This document shows, piece after piece, positions 35,119-46,525 of a DNA stretch of 64,000 nucleotides. Location: contig NZ_JPMI01000045.1 in the NCBI RefSeq assembly GCF_000733295.1, positions 79,831 through 143,830 of the forward strand. The letters run 5' to 3'. The stretch comes from Archangium violaceum Cb vi76 (GTDB lineage: Bacteria > Myxococcota > Myxococcia > Myxococcales > Myxococcaceae). Made by a program: the position numbers and the translations under genes. Below the pieces are notes generated by a model. That model was not told the DNA's origin, searched no databases, and worked only from the letters and a program-made list of their open reading frames with translations. The first letter of the stretch is position 1; each line of letters starts with the position of its first letter.

Positions 35119-38100
35119 TGCGTGTCCTCCCAGCCCGCCAGCACGTCATCCACCATCTCGAGCAACTTCCCTTCCGACAGCTCCGCGAGCTGGTGGGCCT
35201 CTGGCTCCGCCTGGGCGGAGGGCCGGTTCATGAGGAGCGGCTGCTCCGCCGGGGTGGCGGGAGCCGGTGCATCGGCCTGTTTGGCGGTGAGCCCCAGTTG
35301 ATCCAGCAGGTACACCGCCAGCGTCGCCAGGGTGGAGTGCGCCCACAGCAGCGTCACCGACAGCTTCAGCTCCAGCGTGGCCTCGATGCGGTTGCGCAGC
35401 TCCAGGCTCATCAGCGAGTCGAGCCCCAGGCCACGGAACGGCTCGTGCCGTCCCACGCGCGACGGATCGATGCGCAGCACCTGGGCGAGCCGCTCGCGCA
35501 GGTAGGCCTCCATCTTGCCCGTCCGCTCGCTCGCGTTGGCCCGCCGCAGCTCCAGCAACAGGGCGGAGCGGCCGCGCTGGCCGTCTCCATGGCGTTCCGC
35601 GGCCAGCTCCTCCCAGATGCGCAGCGACGCCGCGCTCGGGAAGAACTCCAGCCACTGGCGCACGTCGAGCGCCACCGCGCCCACGTGCACCGCGCCCTCC
35701 TGCATCAGGCGCTCGAGCATCATCGCGCCCTGGCGCGGGGTGAAGCTGGCCATGCCCTGGTGCGCCAGCCGCTCGCCACGGTTGGCGTGCGCCGCGGCCA
35801 GCCCCACCTCGGAGAAGGGGCCCCAGTTCACGCTCAGCGCCGGCAGGCCCCGCTGGCGCCGGTAGTGGGCCAGCGCATCCATGGCCGCGTTGGCCGCCGC
35901 GTAGTTGCCCTGGCCCGGCAGTCCCAGCAGCGCGGACATGGACGAGTAGAGGACGAAGAAGTCCAGCGACTCGTCGCGGGTGAGCATGTGCAGGTTCCAC
36001 GCGCCCTGGATCTTCGGGGCCATGACGGTGCGGAAGCGCGCCGGCTCCTGCTGCTCCAGGGTGCCGTCATCGAGCACGCCCGCGCAGTGCAGCACGCCCC
36101 GCAACCGGGGCATGTCCCCCCGCGTGCGGGCCACCACCTCGGCCAGGCGCCGGGCGTCCGCCACGTCCGCCCGTGCCACCTCGACCCGTGCGCCCTGGGC
36201 CCGCAGCGTCTCCAGGTGCTTCTGGACGTCCTCGGAGGGAGTGCTCCGGCCCGTGAGCAGCAGGTGCCGCGCGCCATGCTCCACCAGCCAGCGGGCCGCC
36301 TCCAGGCCCAGGCCGCCGAGGCCACCGGTGATGAGGTACGTCGCGTCCTCTCGTACCCGGAAGCCCGCGCGCGGCGGCACCACGCGCAGGTGCGGATCGT
36401 CCATGGTGACGACGAGCTTGCCCACGTGCTGGCCCTGCGCCATCTCGCGGAAGGCCTCGGAGGCCAGCGACACGGGGAAGGCCCGGTGCGTCACGGGCTT
36501 CAGCGTGCCCGCGGCCATCTGCTCCACCACCTCGTGCAGCAGCCGCGAGCACAGCGCCGGGCGCTGCTCCCGCAGGCCCACCAGATCGATGGCCGCGTAG
36601 ATGAGGCGGCGGCTGAACTGCGACAGATCCAACGCGCGTCCGGCGTGGATGTCGCGGTTGCCCACCTCCAGGAAACGGCCGTCCGGCGCCAGCACCTCCA
36701 TGCTCCGGGTGATGGCGTCACCCGAGAGGGAGTTGAGCACCGCGTCCACGCCCTCGCCATTCGTGAGGCGCATCACCTCGTCGGCGAAGGCCAGCGTGCG
36801 CGAGTCCATCACGTGCTGGATGCCCAGCGAGCGCAGCAGCTCGCGCTTCTCCGGCGTGCCCGCGGTGGCGAACACCTCCACGCCCAGGGACTGGGCGATC
36901 TGCACCGCCGCCAGGCCGAGTCCGCCCGCGGCCGAGTGGATGAGGACACGCTCGCCCTTCTGCAGCCGGGCCAGGTGGTGCAGCGCGTACCAGGCCGTCA
37001 TGAAGACACTGGGGATGGAGCTGGCCTCCGCGGCGCTCATGCCCGAGGGACGGCGCACGGCGAAGCGCGCATCCGTGACGACGTGCGAGGCCATGGCCGA
37101 GGGCGTGAAGGCCACCACCTCGTCACCGGCCTCGAGGTTCGTCACGCCCTTGCCCACCGCCACCACGCGGCCGGCGCAGTCGAGCCCCAGCGGCAGGCCC
37201 TCCAGCGGCACGCCGGGAGCCCCGCCCTTGCCCTTCATGACGTAGAGGCCCATGGTCTTCATCACGTCGATGAAGTTGAGGGCCGAGGCCTCGACGGCGA
37301 TCTCCACCTCGCCCGGGCCGGGCTCGCGCCGCTCGGACATGCGCACGGACACGCCGCCGAAGGAGCCCGCCGGGGGCGTCTCCACCTGGAAGGGCCGTCC
37401 CGCCGCGGGCAGCAGCGGCTCCATGAACAGCTCCTTCGCGCCCGAGCGCCGGACGAGCCGCGCCACGAAGCGCGCACCGGCCCGCAGGGCCACCTGCTCA
37501 TCCTCGGCCCGCGCGGCCAGCTCGCGGCCCAGCGACTCCACGTCCACCATGGGCGAGGAAGGGTCCAGGTCCACGCACGTGCAGCGCAGCTCCGGGTGCT
37601 CGTGGCCCACGGCGCGGCCCAGGCCCCAGAGGGCCGCCTGGAGCGCCCCCGTCGCGGGCGAGCCCAGCACGGGGTAGGCGCCCCGCGTCACCAGCCACAG
37701 GCGCGGCGGATCCCTCCACCCGAGCCGCAGCACCTCCTGGACGATGCGCAGCGCGCCGCCGCAGGCCCGCACCGCCTCGTCGAGGGCCTGATCGCCCGGC
37801 ACGTCCGGGGCCGGCATGTCCAGGCCCCACAGGTACGCCACGCCCGCGCAGGCGCCACCGGCCGGCAGGCACTGCTGCAACATGGCGCGCAGGTCCTCGC
37901 GCGAGCCAGGTGTCACCGCGAAGTGCCGGGCCCCCAGCTTGCGCAGACCCTGGCCCGCCTCCACGCGGATGCAGGCCCCTCCCCACGACTCCAGCATGTC
38001 CGCGAGCGCGGAACCCACGCCGGACGCGTCCTGGAAGATGAGCCAGGGCGACTCGTCCGAGCCGGGCTCGAACACCGCGGGCAGACCCACCCGGCGCCAG

Positions 38101-41100
38101 GCCAGCTCGAAGAGGGAGCGGTCCTGCTCGGAGCGGGTGCGGCCGTAGCGCGTGGGCAGCGCGGAGAGCTCCAGGCCCTCCACCTCGACGAGCGGCACGC
38201 CCTGCCCGTCGAGCAGGACGACGTCGCCCTCGAGGGGCGTGCCCTTGCGCCAGGACTCGGGCGGTGGCAGGCGCGCATGGGCCCACTTCGGCGTGCCCTT
38301 GCGCAGCACCTCGAAGCGGCGCAGGCGGACGGGGACGAAGGTGGTGTCACCGGCGGGCAGCGCCTCCAGCAGCACCTGCAGCGCGGCGTCGAGCACCGCG
38401 GGGTGGAGTTCGCCCTGCTGCGCGAGCGACTCGGGCGGGGAGAGGCGGCCCACGGCCTCGCCGTCCTGGCGCCACACCTCCTTGAGTCCGCGGAAGGTGG
38501 GGCCGTACTGGAGCCCGCGCTGCTCCATGTCCAGGTAGTGCACCTCGGTGAGGCGGACTTCGGAGCAGCGCCGTTGGAGGTCCTCCACCCGCACCGCGGG
38601 CAGCGCGCCGCGCCCGTTGGAGTCCGACGCGCGCACGCGGCCCTGGGCGTGCAGCGTCCACATCTCCGCGCTGCTGCCGCCCGGCGTGGGGATGAAGCTG
38701 GACACCTTGAAGGAGATGGCGCCCGTGGAGCCCACGTCCACCAGCAGCTCGGCCCGGCGGGTGCCGTCCCCGAGCAGGGCCAGGGCCTCATGGATGCGCA
38801 CGTCCTCGAGCGTCCACGGCCCGGGGCCGAGCGCCGACTGCACCGCCATGGACACCCAGTCCAGGTACGCCGTGGTGGGCAGGATGATGGTGCCCTGCAC
38901 CCGGTGGTCTCCCAGCCAGGGCAGGTTCTGCGCGCCCACCTCCACGTCCCAGAAGAAGGCTCCGGGACGGAGCGACGAGCGGCGCACCGGCCCCAGCAGG
39001 GACTGGTTGCGCTCCTCGCGGGACAGCTTCGGGGCGGGGCTCGCACCGGGCTGGAACCAGCAGTCCTGACGCTGCCAGGGGTAGTCGGGCAGCCGCACCC
39101 GCCGGCCCCCTTCCGGGTGCAGCGCCTTCCACTCCACGTCGCGGCCGGCCGCGTAGAGGCCGCCGAGCGTCTCCAGCATCACCTCGCGCTCGGGCTGCTC
39201 GCGCCGCACGGACGGCAGCACGGTGGCCTCCATGCGCAGGTGGGCGATCGTCTGCTCGATGGCGGGCAGCAGCACCGGGTGCGGGCTCACCTCCACGAAG
39301 AGCGAGTGCCCGTCGTGGGCGAGCCGCTCCACCACCGGCGCCAGCAGCACGGGCTCGCGCAGGTTGCGCACCCAGTAGGCCGGCTCCAGGTCCGTGCCGT
39401 CCGACACCTCGCCCGTCACGGTGGAGAAGAGCGACACCTCGCCGCGCCGGGGCGCCAGGCCCTCCAGCGCGCGCAGCAGGTCCTCCCGCAGCGGCTCCAT
39501 CTGCGGGCTGTGCGAGGCCACGTCCACCTTCACCCGGCGGCAGAAGACGTCGCGCGCCTCCAGCTTCTCCAGCACCTGGGCGAGCGCGTGCGGCTCACCG
39601 GAGAGCACGGTGGAGCGGGGGCTGTTGCTGGCCGCCACGGACAGCCAGTCCTCGAGGCCGCGGATGGCCATGCGCGCCTCGTCCATCGTCAGCTCCACCA
39701 CCGCCATGCCGCCCTGGCCGCTCACCCGGCGCAGCAGCAGGCTGCGGCGGCAGATGATGCGGGCCGCGTCCATCAAGTCCAACGCGCCGGCCACGTGCGC
39801 CGCGGCCACCTCGCCCATGCTGTGGCCCACCACCATGTCGGGCACCACGCCCCAGGCGCGCCAGAGCCGGGCCAGGGCCACCTGGATGGAGAAGAGCGCG
39901 GGCTGCACCTGATCGATGCGCTCCATCCACCCCGGGTTGTCCGAGGCCAGCAGCTCCATCAGCGACCAGTCCACGAAGCGGCGCAGCGCGGCGTCACACT
40001 GCTCGAGCGCGGAGCGGAACACGGGCTCCTCGGCCATGAGCCGGCGCCCCATGCCGAGCCACTGCGAGCCCTGGCCCGGGAAGACGAACACCACGGGCTG
40101 GTGCCGGCCATCCGCGTGGCGGGTGACGGAGAGCCCCGGGCGGACCTCGCCGCGCAGGAAGGCCGTCAGGCCGTCGCGGGCCTCGGCGGGGGTGTGGGCC
40201 AGCAGCGCCAGCCGGTAGTTGAGGTGGCTGCGGGTGACGGACGCCGAGTAGCAGACGTCCTGGAGCGACAGGGGGTGCGACTCCAGGCGGGAGGCGACGC
40301 GGCGGGCGGCCTCCGCGAGCGCCTCGGGCGTCTGGGCGGACAGGGGCAGCAGGTGCGTGCGGCCCGGCGCCAGGGCGGGCGGCTTGTCCGAGGGCAGCAC
40401 GGCCACCGGCGTCTCCGGCGGCGGCAGGGCTTCCCAGCGCACCGGCACGCCCCGCACATGCAGCGCGCCGAGCGCCTCCAGCAGGGAGGCCCGTGCCTCG
40501 TCACGGCGCAGCGAGCCCACCACCACGCCCGTGCGTCCGGCCTTGCGCAACAACTGCTCCACCGGGCGGCACAGCACCGGGTGCGGGCTGAGCTCCACGA
40601 AGGCGTCGACGCCTTCGGCCATCAGCCGCTCCACGGCCTGGGCGAAGCGCACCGGCTGGCGCGGGGTGCGGCAGCGCGCGTCTCCCATGCGGCCATCCGG
40701 CCCCACCTCGCGCGCCACGGTGGACACCCAGCGGATGCCCCCCTCGCGCTCCCACAGCTTCTCCTGGGCCGCCTCCAGCTCGTCGCGCAGCGGCTCCCAC
40801 TGGCTCAGGCGGCTGGCGCGGTACACCTTCCATACCGCGTCCGCGGCCTCCAGGCCTCCGGCGATGCAGGCGGCGGCCACCTCTCCCACGCCGTGGCCCA
40901 CCACCACCTCGGGCTCCACGCCCCAGGCACGCCACAGCGCCGCCAGCCCCACCTGCACCGCCAGCGTCAGCGGCTCGGCGGCGTCCTCGTCCGAGAGTAT
41001 CCGCGCGTGTGGATCCCTCAGCGCCTCCACCAGCGACCAGCCCGCCAACGGCATGAAGGTGGTGTCCAGCGCCTCCAGCCGCGCGCGGAACACCGGCTCC

Positions 41101-42824
41101 GTGGCCAGCAGCTCGCGGCCCATGGCGGGCCACTGCGAGCCCTGCGGCGCGCACATGAAGGCCACGCGCGGACTTTCTCCAGGCTCGCTCGTGAAGAGGC
41201 CCGCGCGGCGCTTCCCCTGCCGGAAGGCCTTCAACTGCGTGGCCAGCTCCGCCCGCGTGCGGAAGGTGAAGGCCGCCCGGTACGCCCCCTGCCCCGCGTA
41301 CGGCGCCCAGGTGCGGCACAGATCGCGCACGCACGCCGGATGCTCGTCGTGCTGCACCAGCTCCTCGGCCTTCGCCGCCCGGGCCAGCAGCTCCTCCGCG
41401 CTCTCCGCCGCCAGGGCCAGCAGCTCCTCGCGGCCCACCGGCGACTCCTCCAGCACCACGTGCGCGTTGGTGCCGCCCCAGCCAAAGGCGCTCACCCCCG
41501 CCGTCGCCGGCTCGTCCTCGCTGGGCCACGGCATCACCCGCTGCGGCAGGCTCAGCCGCAGCTCGCCGAAGGGAATGCGCGCGCTCGGCTCGCCGTGCAG
41601 CATGTGCGGCGGCACCAGCCGGCGCGACAGCGAGAGCGCCACCTTGATGAGGCCCATGATGCCCGCCGCCCCCTCCAGGTGGCCGACGTTCGCCTTCAAC
41701 GAGCCGATGAGCAGGGGCCGATCGATGGCCCTCCCCTCCCCCAGGGCCGCGCCCAGCGCGCTGGCCTCGGTGGGGTCTCCCAGCGCCGTGCCCGTGCCGT
41801 GCGTCTCCACGTAGTGCACGCGGTTGGTGGGCACGCCCGCGCGCGCGTACGCCTCGCGCAGCAGCGCCGCCTGTCCGGGCACGCTCGGCGCGGTGAGCCC
41901 GTTGCCGGTGCCGTTGTTGTTCACCGCGCTGCCGCGGATGACGCAGTAGATGTGCGCGCCGGACGCGAGCGCCGCCGACAGCGGCTGGAGCACCACCAGG
42001 CCCGCGCCCTCGCCGCGCCCGAAGCCATCCGCTCCCGCGGCGAACGCCTTGCTGCGCCCGTCCGGTGCCAGCCCGCCGAACTTGGACAGCAGCACGTTCG
42101 CCTCGGGCGAGAACATCAGGTTGACGCCGCCCACCAGCGCCAGCCGCGACTCCCCCGAGCGCAGGCTCTGGCAGGCCAGGTGCACCGCCACCAGCGACGA
42201 GGAGCACGCCGTGTCCACCGTGAGGCTCGGCCCCTTGAGGCCCAGGAAGTACGAGAGCCGGTTGGCCACGATGTTGAGCGACTGGCCCGTCGCGCTGTGC
42301 AGCGTCACCGCCGCGCGCTCGCTCAGGTGCCGGTCCGCGTAGTCGTGCCAGATGGCCCCCATGAAGACGCCCGTGCGCGAGCCCTTCAGGCCCACCGCCG
42401 GCACCCCCGCGTCCTCCAGCGCCTCCCAGCACACCTCCAACATCAACCGCTGCTGCGGATCCATCTCCGCCGCCTCGCGCGGGGAGATGCCGAAGAAGAG
42501 CGGATCGAACCCGCCCACCCGCTCCAGGAAATAGCCATGACGGGTGTTGGCCTTGCCCGGAGCCTGGGGGTCCGCGTCGTACCAGATGCCGTTGTCCCAC
42601 CGCTCCGCGGGCACCTCCTGGAGCAGATCCTTCCGCTCGCACAGCAAACGCCAGAAGGCCTCCGCATCCTGCGCACCTGGCAGACGGCAAGCGAGCCCCA
42701 CCACCGCGATGGGCTCCGCTTCCTTCCCTCCCTGCGCGGCCCCGGCCTCGGCGCCCGTCAATTCCTGCTCCGCCTTCGTGGCGGATCCGGTGCCCGGGCC
42801 CAGCTGGCTCTCGCTTTCCGTCAT
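35115..42824 (-). CDS. PKS1: fully reducing type I PKS module with tandem AT
   Basis: 2,569 residues from the ATG at 42824, chosen over 42863 for its AGGAAGG site. Order: KS (Cys207 in DTACSSS; ETHGTGT; NVGHLEG); a first AT that is shortened and lacks the Ser (GHGVGE, about 645); a second, complete AT with GHSMGE (about 1001), RIDQVQ and VASH, the methylmalonyl-CoA pattern; DH with HRVQGTIILP (about 1306) and LDAALQ; ER with HSAAGGLGLAAVQ (about 1966); KR with GGLGGLG (about 2166), VLDDG (B-type) and Tyr about 2308; ACP with GLDSLMS (about 2470). Only about 40 residues precede the KS, so there is no loading ACP. KS-AT-AT starter proteins are known in myxobacterial pathways such as myxothiazol and myxalamid, with the first AT loading the starter; here that AT looks inactive. 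It should install a methyl-branched saturated unit. Confidence 0.96.
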
Positions 42825-42861
42825 GACTGTCGCCTTCCTGTGTCCGTCAAAGGTCCACTGC

Positions 42862-42895
42862 ACTGTCGGCCACTGTCAACCGACCGACTGTCAAT
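42862..42895 (-). promoter_or_regulatory. Repeated TTGACAGT boxes upstream of PKS1
   Basis: On the minus strand TTGACAGT occurs at 42895-42888 and 42879-42872, with a partial GACAGT at 42867-42862. The boxes lie 40-70 bp upstream of the PKS1 ATG. TTGACA matches a -35 element, but no good -10 lies 17 bp beyond either copy, so these are better viewed as candidate binding sites. The whole 42825-43153 gap is less GC-rich than the flanking genes and holds nothing that looks coding. Confidence 0.4.
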
Positions 42896-43062
42896 GAATT
42901 GCGTTCCTCACGGGTTTCGCTTGGTTTTGCGGTCCCGGCCTCTTGGTGCCTCTCACGGATGCGACTCCCCCCAGCATGCGCCCAGACGTGACTCGCGGAG
43001 AAATGCGAGGCGCTGGCTCGACTTACCGCAAAATCGCATGTCTCAATTTGCGTGTGTAGCGG

Positions 43063-43087
43063 GTAAAGACAGACCCCCACACTTTAC
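43063..43087. promoter_or_regulatory. Inverted repeat between CoA-transferase and PKS1
   Basis: GTAAAG (43063-43068) and CTTTAC (43082-43087) form an inverted repeat with a 13-base, C-rich spacer. It could be a regulator-binding site for the PKS operon or part of the 3' end of the CoA-transferase transcript. Confidence 0.3.
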
Positions 43088-43153
43088 GGGAGATCCGGGA
43101 TTGGTGACGCCCCGTGTCTCCCGTCCGGACTCCCAGCCAATTCCAGACAGAAC

Positions 43154-44326
43154 CTATTTGACCAGTCTTTCAATTTCTTCCGAGCTAAAGCCTGCCTCGA
43201 AAAGAATTTTATGTGTGTGCTGTCCAAGAACCGGGGGAGGACGCAGCGGGGTCTCGCCCATGCGCAGCGGCGTGAGGAGGTGGGTCACCCGTCTCCCACG
43301 TTGGGTGTCTTCAGACTCCACGAACAGATTCCTGGCGCGGAGCTGGGGATCCGCCAGCACCTCATCGCCTTCCAGTACGGGTTCGACACACACATCCGCG
43401 CCCGCGAAGCGCTCCGTCCAATACGCCAGGGGATGCTCGGCGAAGATGCGGGTGAACTCGGCCTTCACGCGCGCGCCGGCCTCGCCGGTGTCATAGGCAT
43501 CCGCGAGCAGGTCCGGCCGCCCCAACACCTGACACACCCCGGCGAGGAACTTGGGCTCCAGCGCGCCCACGGACAGGTAGCGGCCATCGCGGGTGCGGTA
43601 CAGGCCGTAGCAGGCGTAGCCGCCATTGAGCGTCTCGCGGCCGCGGCGCAGCGGCTGGCCCTGCTCGCCCATGAAGAGCCGCGCCGCCAGGTGCATGTGG
43701 AGGAAGGCCGTGGCGCCATCCGTCATGGACACGTCCACGAAGCGGCCCTGGCCGGTGCGCTCGCGCTCGTGGAGCGCCGCGAGGAGGCCCACCAGCGCGA
43801 AGAGGCTGCCGCCGCCGATGTCACCCAGTTGCACGCCGGGGAAGGCCGGGGCGCCGTCCGCCTCGCCGCCGTAGCCGAGCACGCCCGCGCGCGCCGCGTA
43901 GTTGAGGTCATGCCCCGCCTTGAGCCGGTCCGGCCCCGTCTGCCCATAGCCGGAGATGGCGCAGTAGACGAGCCGCGGGTTCTCCGCGTGCAGCACGCTC
44001 CAGCCCAGGCCCAGCTTGTCCATGACGCCGGGCCGGAAGCTCTCCACCAGCACGTCGTAGCCGCGCACCAGCCGCTTGAAGGCCTCGCGCGCCTCGGGGG
44101 CCTTGAGGTCCAACGTCAGCGAGCGCTTGTTGCGGTTGAGCCCGTAGAAGAGCGCGCTCTCGTCGTCGCGCAGCGGCGCCATCTGGCGGAGGTAGTCACC
44201 GCCCTGGGGGTCCTCCACCTTGTCCACCGTGGCGCCGAGATCGGCGAGCACCAGCGTGGCGTAGGGGCCGGGCAGAAGACGGGAGAGATCCAGGACCTTG
44301 AGTCCGGACAGGGGAAGCGTGTTCAT
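43154..44326 (-). CDS. CaiB/BaiF family CoA-transferase or alpha-methylacyl-CoA racemase
   Basis: 390 residues starting MNTLPLSGLKVLDLSRLLPGP; the longer upstream frame is proline-rich and unlikely. It is a class III CoA-transferase fold. The racemase subgroup is suggested by a His in GHDLNYAARAG and an Asp in LGDIGGGS, the positions of the proton-transfer pair of alpha-methylacyl-CoA racemases, which invert the 2-methyl centre of branched acyl-CoAs. Class III transferases proper share much of the fold, so the exact reaction is an inference. It lies immediately upstream of the PKS operon on the same strand, 328 bp from PKS1, with possible control elements between. A link to the methyl-branched PKS product is possible but unproven. 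Confidence 0.87.
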   Translation of the reverse strand: MNTLPLSGLKVLDLSRLLPGPYATLVLADLGATVDKVEDPQGGDYLRQMAPLRDDESALFYGLNRNKRSLTLDLKAPEAREAFKRLVRGYDVLVESFRPGVMDKLGLGWSVLHAENPRLVYCAISGYGQTGPDRLKAGHDLNYAARAGVLGYGGEADGAPAFPGVQLGDIGGGSLFALVGLLAALHERERTGQGRFVDVSMTDGATAFLHMHLAARLFMGEQGQPLRRGRETLNGGYACYGLYRTRDGRYLSVGALEPKFLAGVCQVLGRPDLLADAYDTGEAGARVKAEFTRIFAEHPLAYWTERFAGADVCVEPVLEGDEVLADPQLRARNLFVESEDTQRGRRVTHLLTPLRMGETPLRPPPVLGQHTHKILFEAGFSSEEIERLVK

Positions 44327-44357
44327 GGGTGGGGGGAGGGGGCTGGAGGGGGGAGAC

Positions 44358-44400
44358 AAAAAAGAAGCGGCGCGGCCCCGGGAGAGGAGCACACGCCGCT
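44358..44400 (-). terminator. Rho-independent terminator after the SCP2 gene
   Basis: On the minus strand a stem AGCGGCG/CGCCGCT (44400-44394 with 44372-44366) is followed by six T residues (44363-44358). An additional GC-rich hairpin lies just upstream at 44404-44431 (GGAGCC...GGCTCC around GCGCCC/GGGCGC). Together they separate the SCP2 gene from the CoA-transferase gene. Confidence 0.65.
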
Positions 44401-44439
44401 CGTGGAGCCATGCGCCCGAGGGCGCGGCTCCGGGTGAGA

Positions 44440-44769
44440 CTAGCCGAGCAGCTTCGCCAGCTTCATGGCGAGGGCCATGTCCATCGGCTTGAACTTGAGC
44501 TTGCCCTGCATGGCGGCCATCTGCGCGTTGAGCTGCTTGGCGCGGATCTTCACGAAGTCGTCGTTGCTGACGGTGACGGTCATCTTCGGGGTGCCCTCGG
44601 CGCCCTTGGAGACCCAGCCCTCGGTCTTGGTGCAGTCCAGCGTCCAGGTGCCGCCATTGTCGCCGGTGATGTTGAAGTGGATGACCGCGGAAATGTCCTT
44701 GGCCAGCTCCGGCTTGTCCTTCAGCACGATCGGGATGTCGTTCTCGATGATGTCCTGTGCGCTCGCCAT
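44440..44769 (-). CDS. SCP2 sterol/lipid-binding domain protein
   Basis: 109 residues starting MASAQDIIENDIP, with AAAGGAGAG upstream. The whole protein is one SCP2-like domain: a beta sheet over helices forming a lipid tunnel, shown by AVIHFNITGDNGGTWTLD, MTVTVSNDDFVKI and the closing MQGKLKFKPMDMALAMKLAKLL. Such proteins bind fatty acyl chains or sterols in the cytoplasm. It stands alone, with a terminator downstream. Nearby CoA-transferase and acyl-CoA synthetase genes fit a lipid role, but no partner is shown. Confidence 0.88.
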   Translation of the reverse strand: MASAQDIIENDIPIVLKDKPELAKDISAVIHFNITGDNGGTWTLDCTKTEGWVSKGAEGTPKMTVTVSNDDFVKIRAKQLNAQMAAMQGKLKFKPMDMALAMKLAKLLG

Positions 44770-44871
44770 CGCTTCTCTCCTTTGAGGAATTGACTGGTGA
44801 ATCAACGACCGGGCGGCACCGTAATGACGGGGCCCGGGCGGGTCAAGCCGCGAGGTGAGCCGGGGGGTGGC

Positions 44872-45309
44872 TCAACGTCCGGCGCTGGAGGCCTGCGCCT
44901 GGCTCAGCGAGCGCCGGACCATCTCCAGGAGATCATTGAGCTCGAAGGGCTTGGCCAGATGGCCCACCGCGCCAATGTCCGTGGCCTTGCTGCCCACGTT
45001 GCGGTCCGCGCTGAGGACGATGAGGGGGATGCCGGCCACGGACGGGCGCTGCCGCATGCGCTGGGCGAACTCCCAGCCGTCCATCACCGGCATCATCAAG
45101 TCCAGGAGGATGAGCTGGGGCGGATCCGGCTCGAGCCGCTCCAGGGCCTCCTTGCCATTGCGGGCGCGGCGGATCTCGAAGCCCTCGGCCTCGAGGATCT
45201 CCGAGAGGGCCTCGAGGATGTCCGGGTCGTCATCGACCACCAGCACGACGTTGGACCCCTGGTGCTGAAGATTGGCGGAAGACAGGTTCTTCTCCTGAGT
45301 GACGCGCAC
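44872..45309 (-). CDS. CheY-like single-domain response regulator
   Basis: About 145 residues from a GTG at 45309. A GTG at 45408 would add 33 residues of unlikely sequence, and neither start has a well-spaced ribosome site, so the start is uncertain. The receiver has VVDDDPD, phospho-acceptor Asp in LLDLMMPVMDG (about 70) and Lys in HLAKPFEL. There is no output domain. It is divergent from the histidine kinase gene at 45423, so the two share a short promoter region and may work together. Confidence 0.87.
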   Translation of the reverse strand: MRVTQEKNLSSANLQHQGSNVVLVVDDDPDILEALSEILEAEGFEIRRARNGKEALERLEPDPPQLILLDLMMPVMDGWEFAQRMRQRPSVAGIPLIVLSADRNVGSKATDIGAVGHLAKPFELNDLLEMVRRSLSQAQASSAGR

Positions 45310-45422
45310 CCTCGATTTTCTCTCAAGGGACGGGAAAGGAAGGATGAATTCAACCGGCTCGCAGGGCAACAGGGCAGGCTCGTTGCAAAATCGACAATGC
45401 CTCCCCACCGTTTTCCTAACCC

Positions 45423-46448
45423 ATGGACGAGGAGACGGCAGGCGTGAATCACGCGGGGGAATGGAGGCAGGCGGCGGCCGGAGAGGACGAGCCCGGGTTC
45501 GCCATCCTCTCGCGGCGAGGCCTGGTGCGGGAGGTGGATGGGCGGCTGAGGGCCCATCTGGGGGTGGAGCGGCTCCCCGAGAGCGTGGGCTCGCTGATGG
45601 AGCTGATGGAGGCGGTGGGCTTCCAGCGGCGGCCGGGTGCGGACCTGTGGGAGCACGAGGGGCGGCTGCTGCGGGCGGGCGAGAGTCCCCTGGAGGACGG
45701 GACGCGGCTGGTGTGGACGCAACCCGCCGAGGGCGACGAGGAGCTCGTGCGCCGGCGGGTGCGCTACCTGGGGCTGGCGTCGCATGACTTGAGGGGCTCC
45801 CTGGCGAACGTGCGCTCGTACGCCGCCCTGCTCCTCAATGGGCGCATTCCGTTGGAGCCCAAGGCGAAGCGCGGACTGGAGACGATCCTGCGCAACACGG
45901 ACAAGGCCCTGGCCTTCGCCCAGGACTTCTTCGACGCGAGCCGGGCGGACCTGGGCATGCTGGCGTGCGAGCGGGAGCGGCAGGCGCTCGAGCCCCTGCT
46001 CGCCAACGCGGTGGAGCACCACCTGGAGGCGGCGGGCACGGCGAGCGTGGCGCTGAGCCTGGAGCTGCCCGGAGGCCCCCTGCCCGAGGTGGAGGTGGAC
46101 GGAGGCCGGGTGCAGCACGCCGTGGAGGCCTTCATCCGCCACCACCTGCTGCGCGCCCAGCCCGGGGAGCAGCTCCGGGTGCGGGCCCGGCCGGAGGGTG
46201 GAATGCTCCAGGTGGAGGTGCGGCGCGATGGCGTGCCCCTGACGGAGGAGGAGCTCACCCTCACCTTCGCGCGGGAGGAACGCGCCTTCCGGGAGAAGAA
46301 GCTGGAGGATCCGCTGCGGCTGGGGCTCGCCCGGCAGGAGGTGGAGGCGCTCGGCGGCTCCGTCGGGGTGACGGCCGATGCCGGGGGCACCACGCTCTAC
46401 CTTACACTCCCCATCGCCCTCGCTTCCTCGGCGGGCATACAGGTCTGA
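45423..46448 (+). CDS. Soluble histidine kinase with degenerate ATPase domain
   Basis: 341 residues with no membrane segment. The N-terminal 100 residues look like a degenerate PAS domain. The HisKA box is intact: LASHDLRGSLANVRSYAALLL with His121. The ATP-binding half is badly altered. The N-box reads VQHAVEAFIRHH without the conserved Asn, and the DxGxG loop reads RDGVPL. Only the terminal GLARQEVEALGGSVGV block is recognisable. It may therefore be a phosphotransfer or scaffold protein rather than an active kinase. It is divergent from a CheY-like regulator gene and followed by tatA after 77 bp. Confidence 0.82.
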   Translation: MDEETAGVNHAGEWRQAAAGEDEPGFAILSRRGLVREVDGRLRAHLGVERLPESVGSLMELMEAVGFQRRPGADLWEHEGRLLRAGESPLEDGTRLVWTQPAEGDEELVRRRVRYLGLASHDLRGSLANVRSYAALLLNGRIPLEPKAKRGLETILRNTDKALAFAQDFFDASRADLGMLACERERQALEPLLANAVEHHLEAAGTASVALSLELPGGPLPEVEVDGGRVQHAVEAFIRHHLLRAQPGEQLRVRARPEGGMLQVEVRRDGVPLTEEELTLTFAREERAFREKKLEDPLRLGLARQEVEALGGSVGVTADAGGTTLYLTLPIALASSAGIQV

Positions 46449-46525
46449 ACAGCCCTTTCGTCGTGCTGGCGACCCGCGCCCCGGGGGGCTATCCTGCCCG
46501 GGCCTTTTCCTTCCGGGAGCGCGCG

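Noticed and set aside
35193..43496. Very long plus-strand open frame (over 2,700 codons) antisense to PKS1
   Set aside because: Its product is rich in His, Arg, Gln and Gly with no domain, as expected of the antisense shadow of a high-GC gene. The minus strand encodes clear PKS domains.
44797..45447. Plus-strand frame of 216 codons opposite the response regulator
   Set aside because: Antisense shadow of a clear receiver domain.
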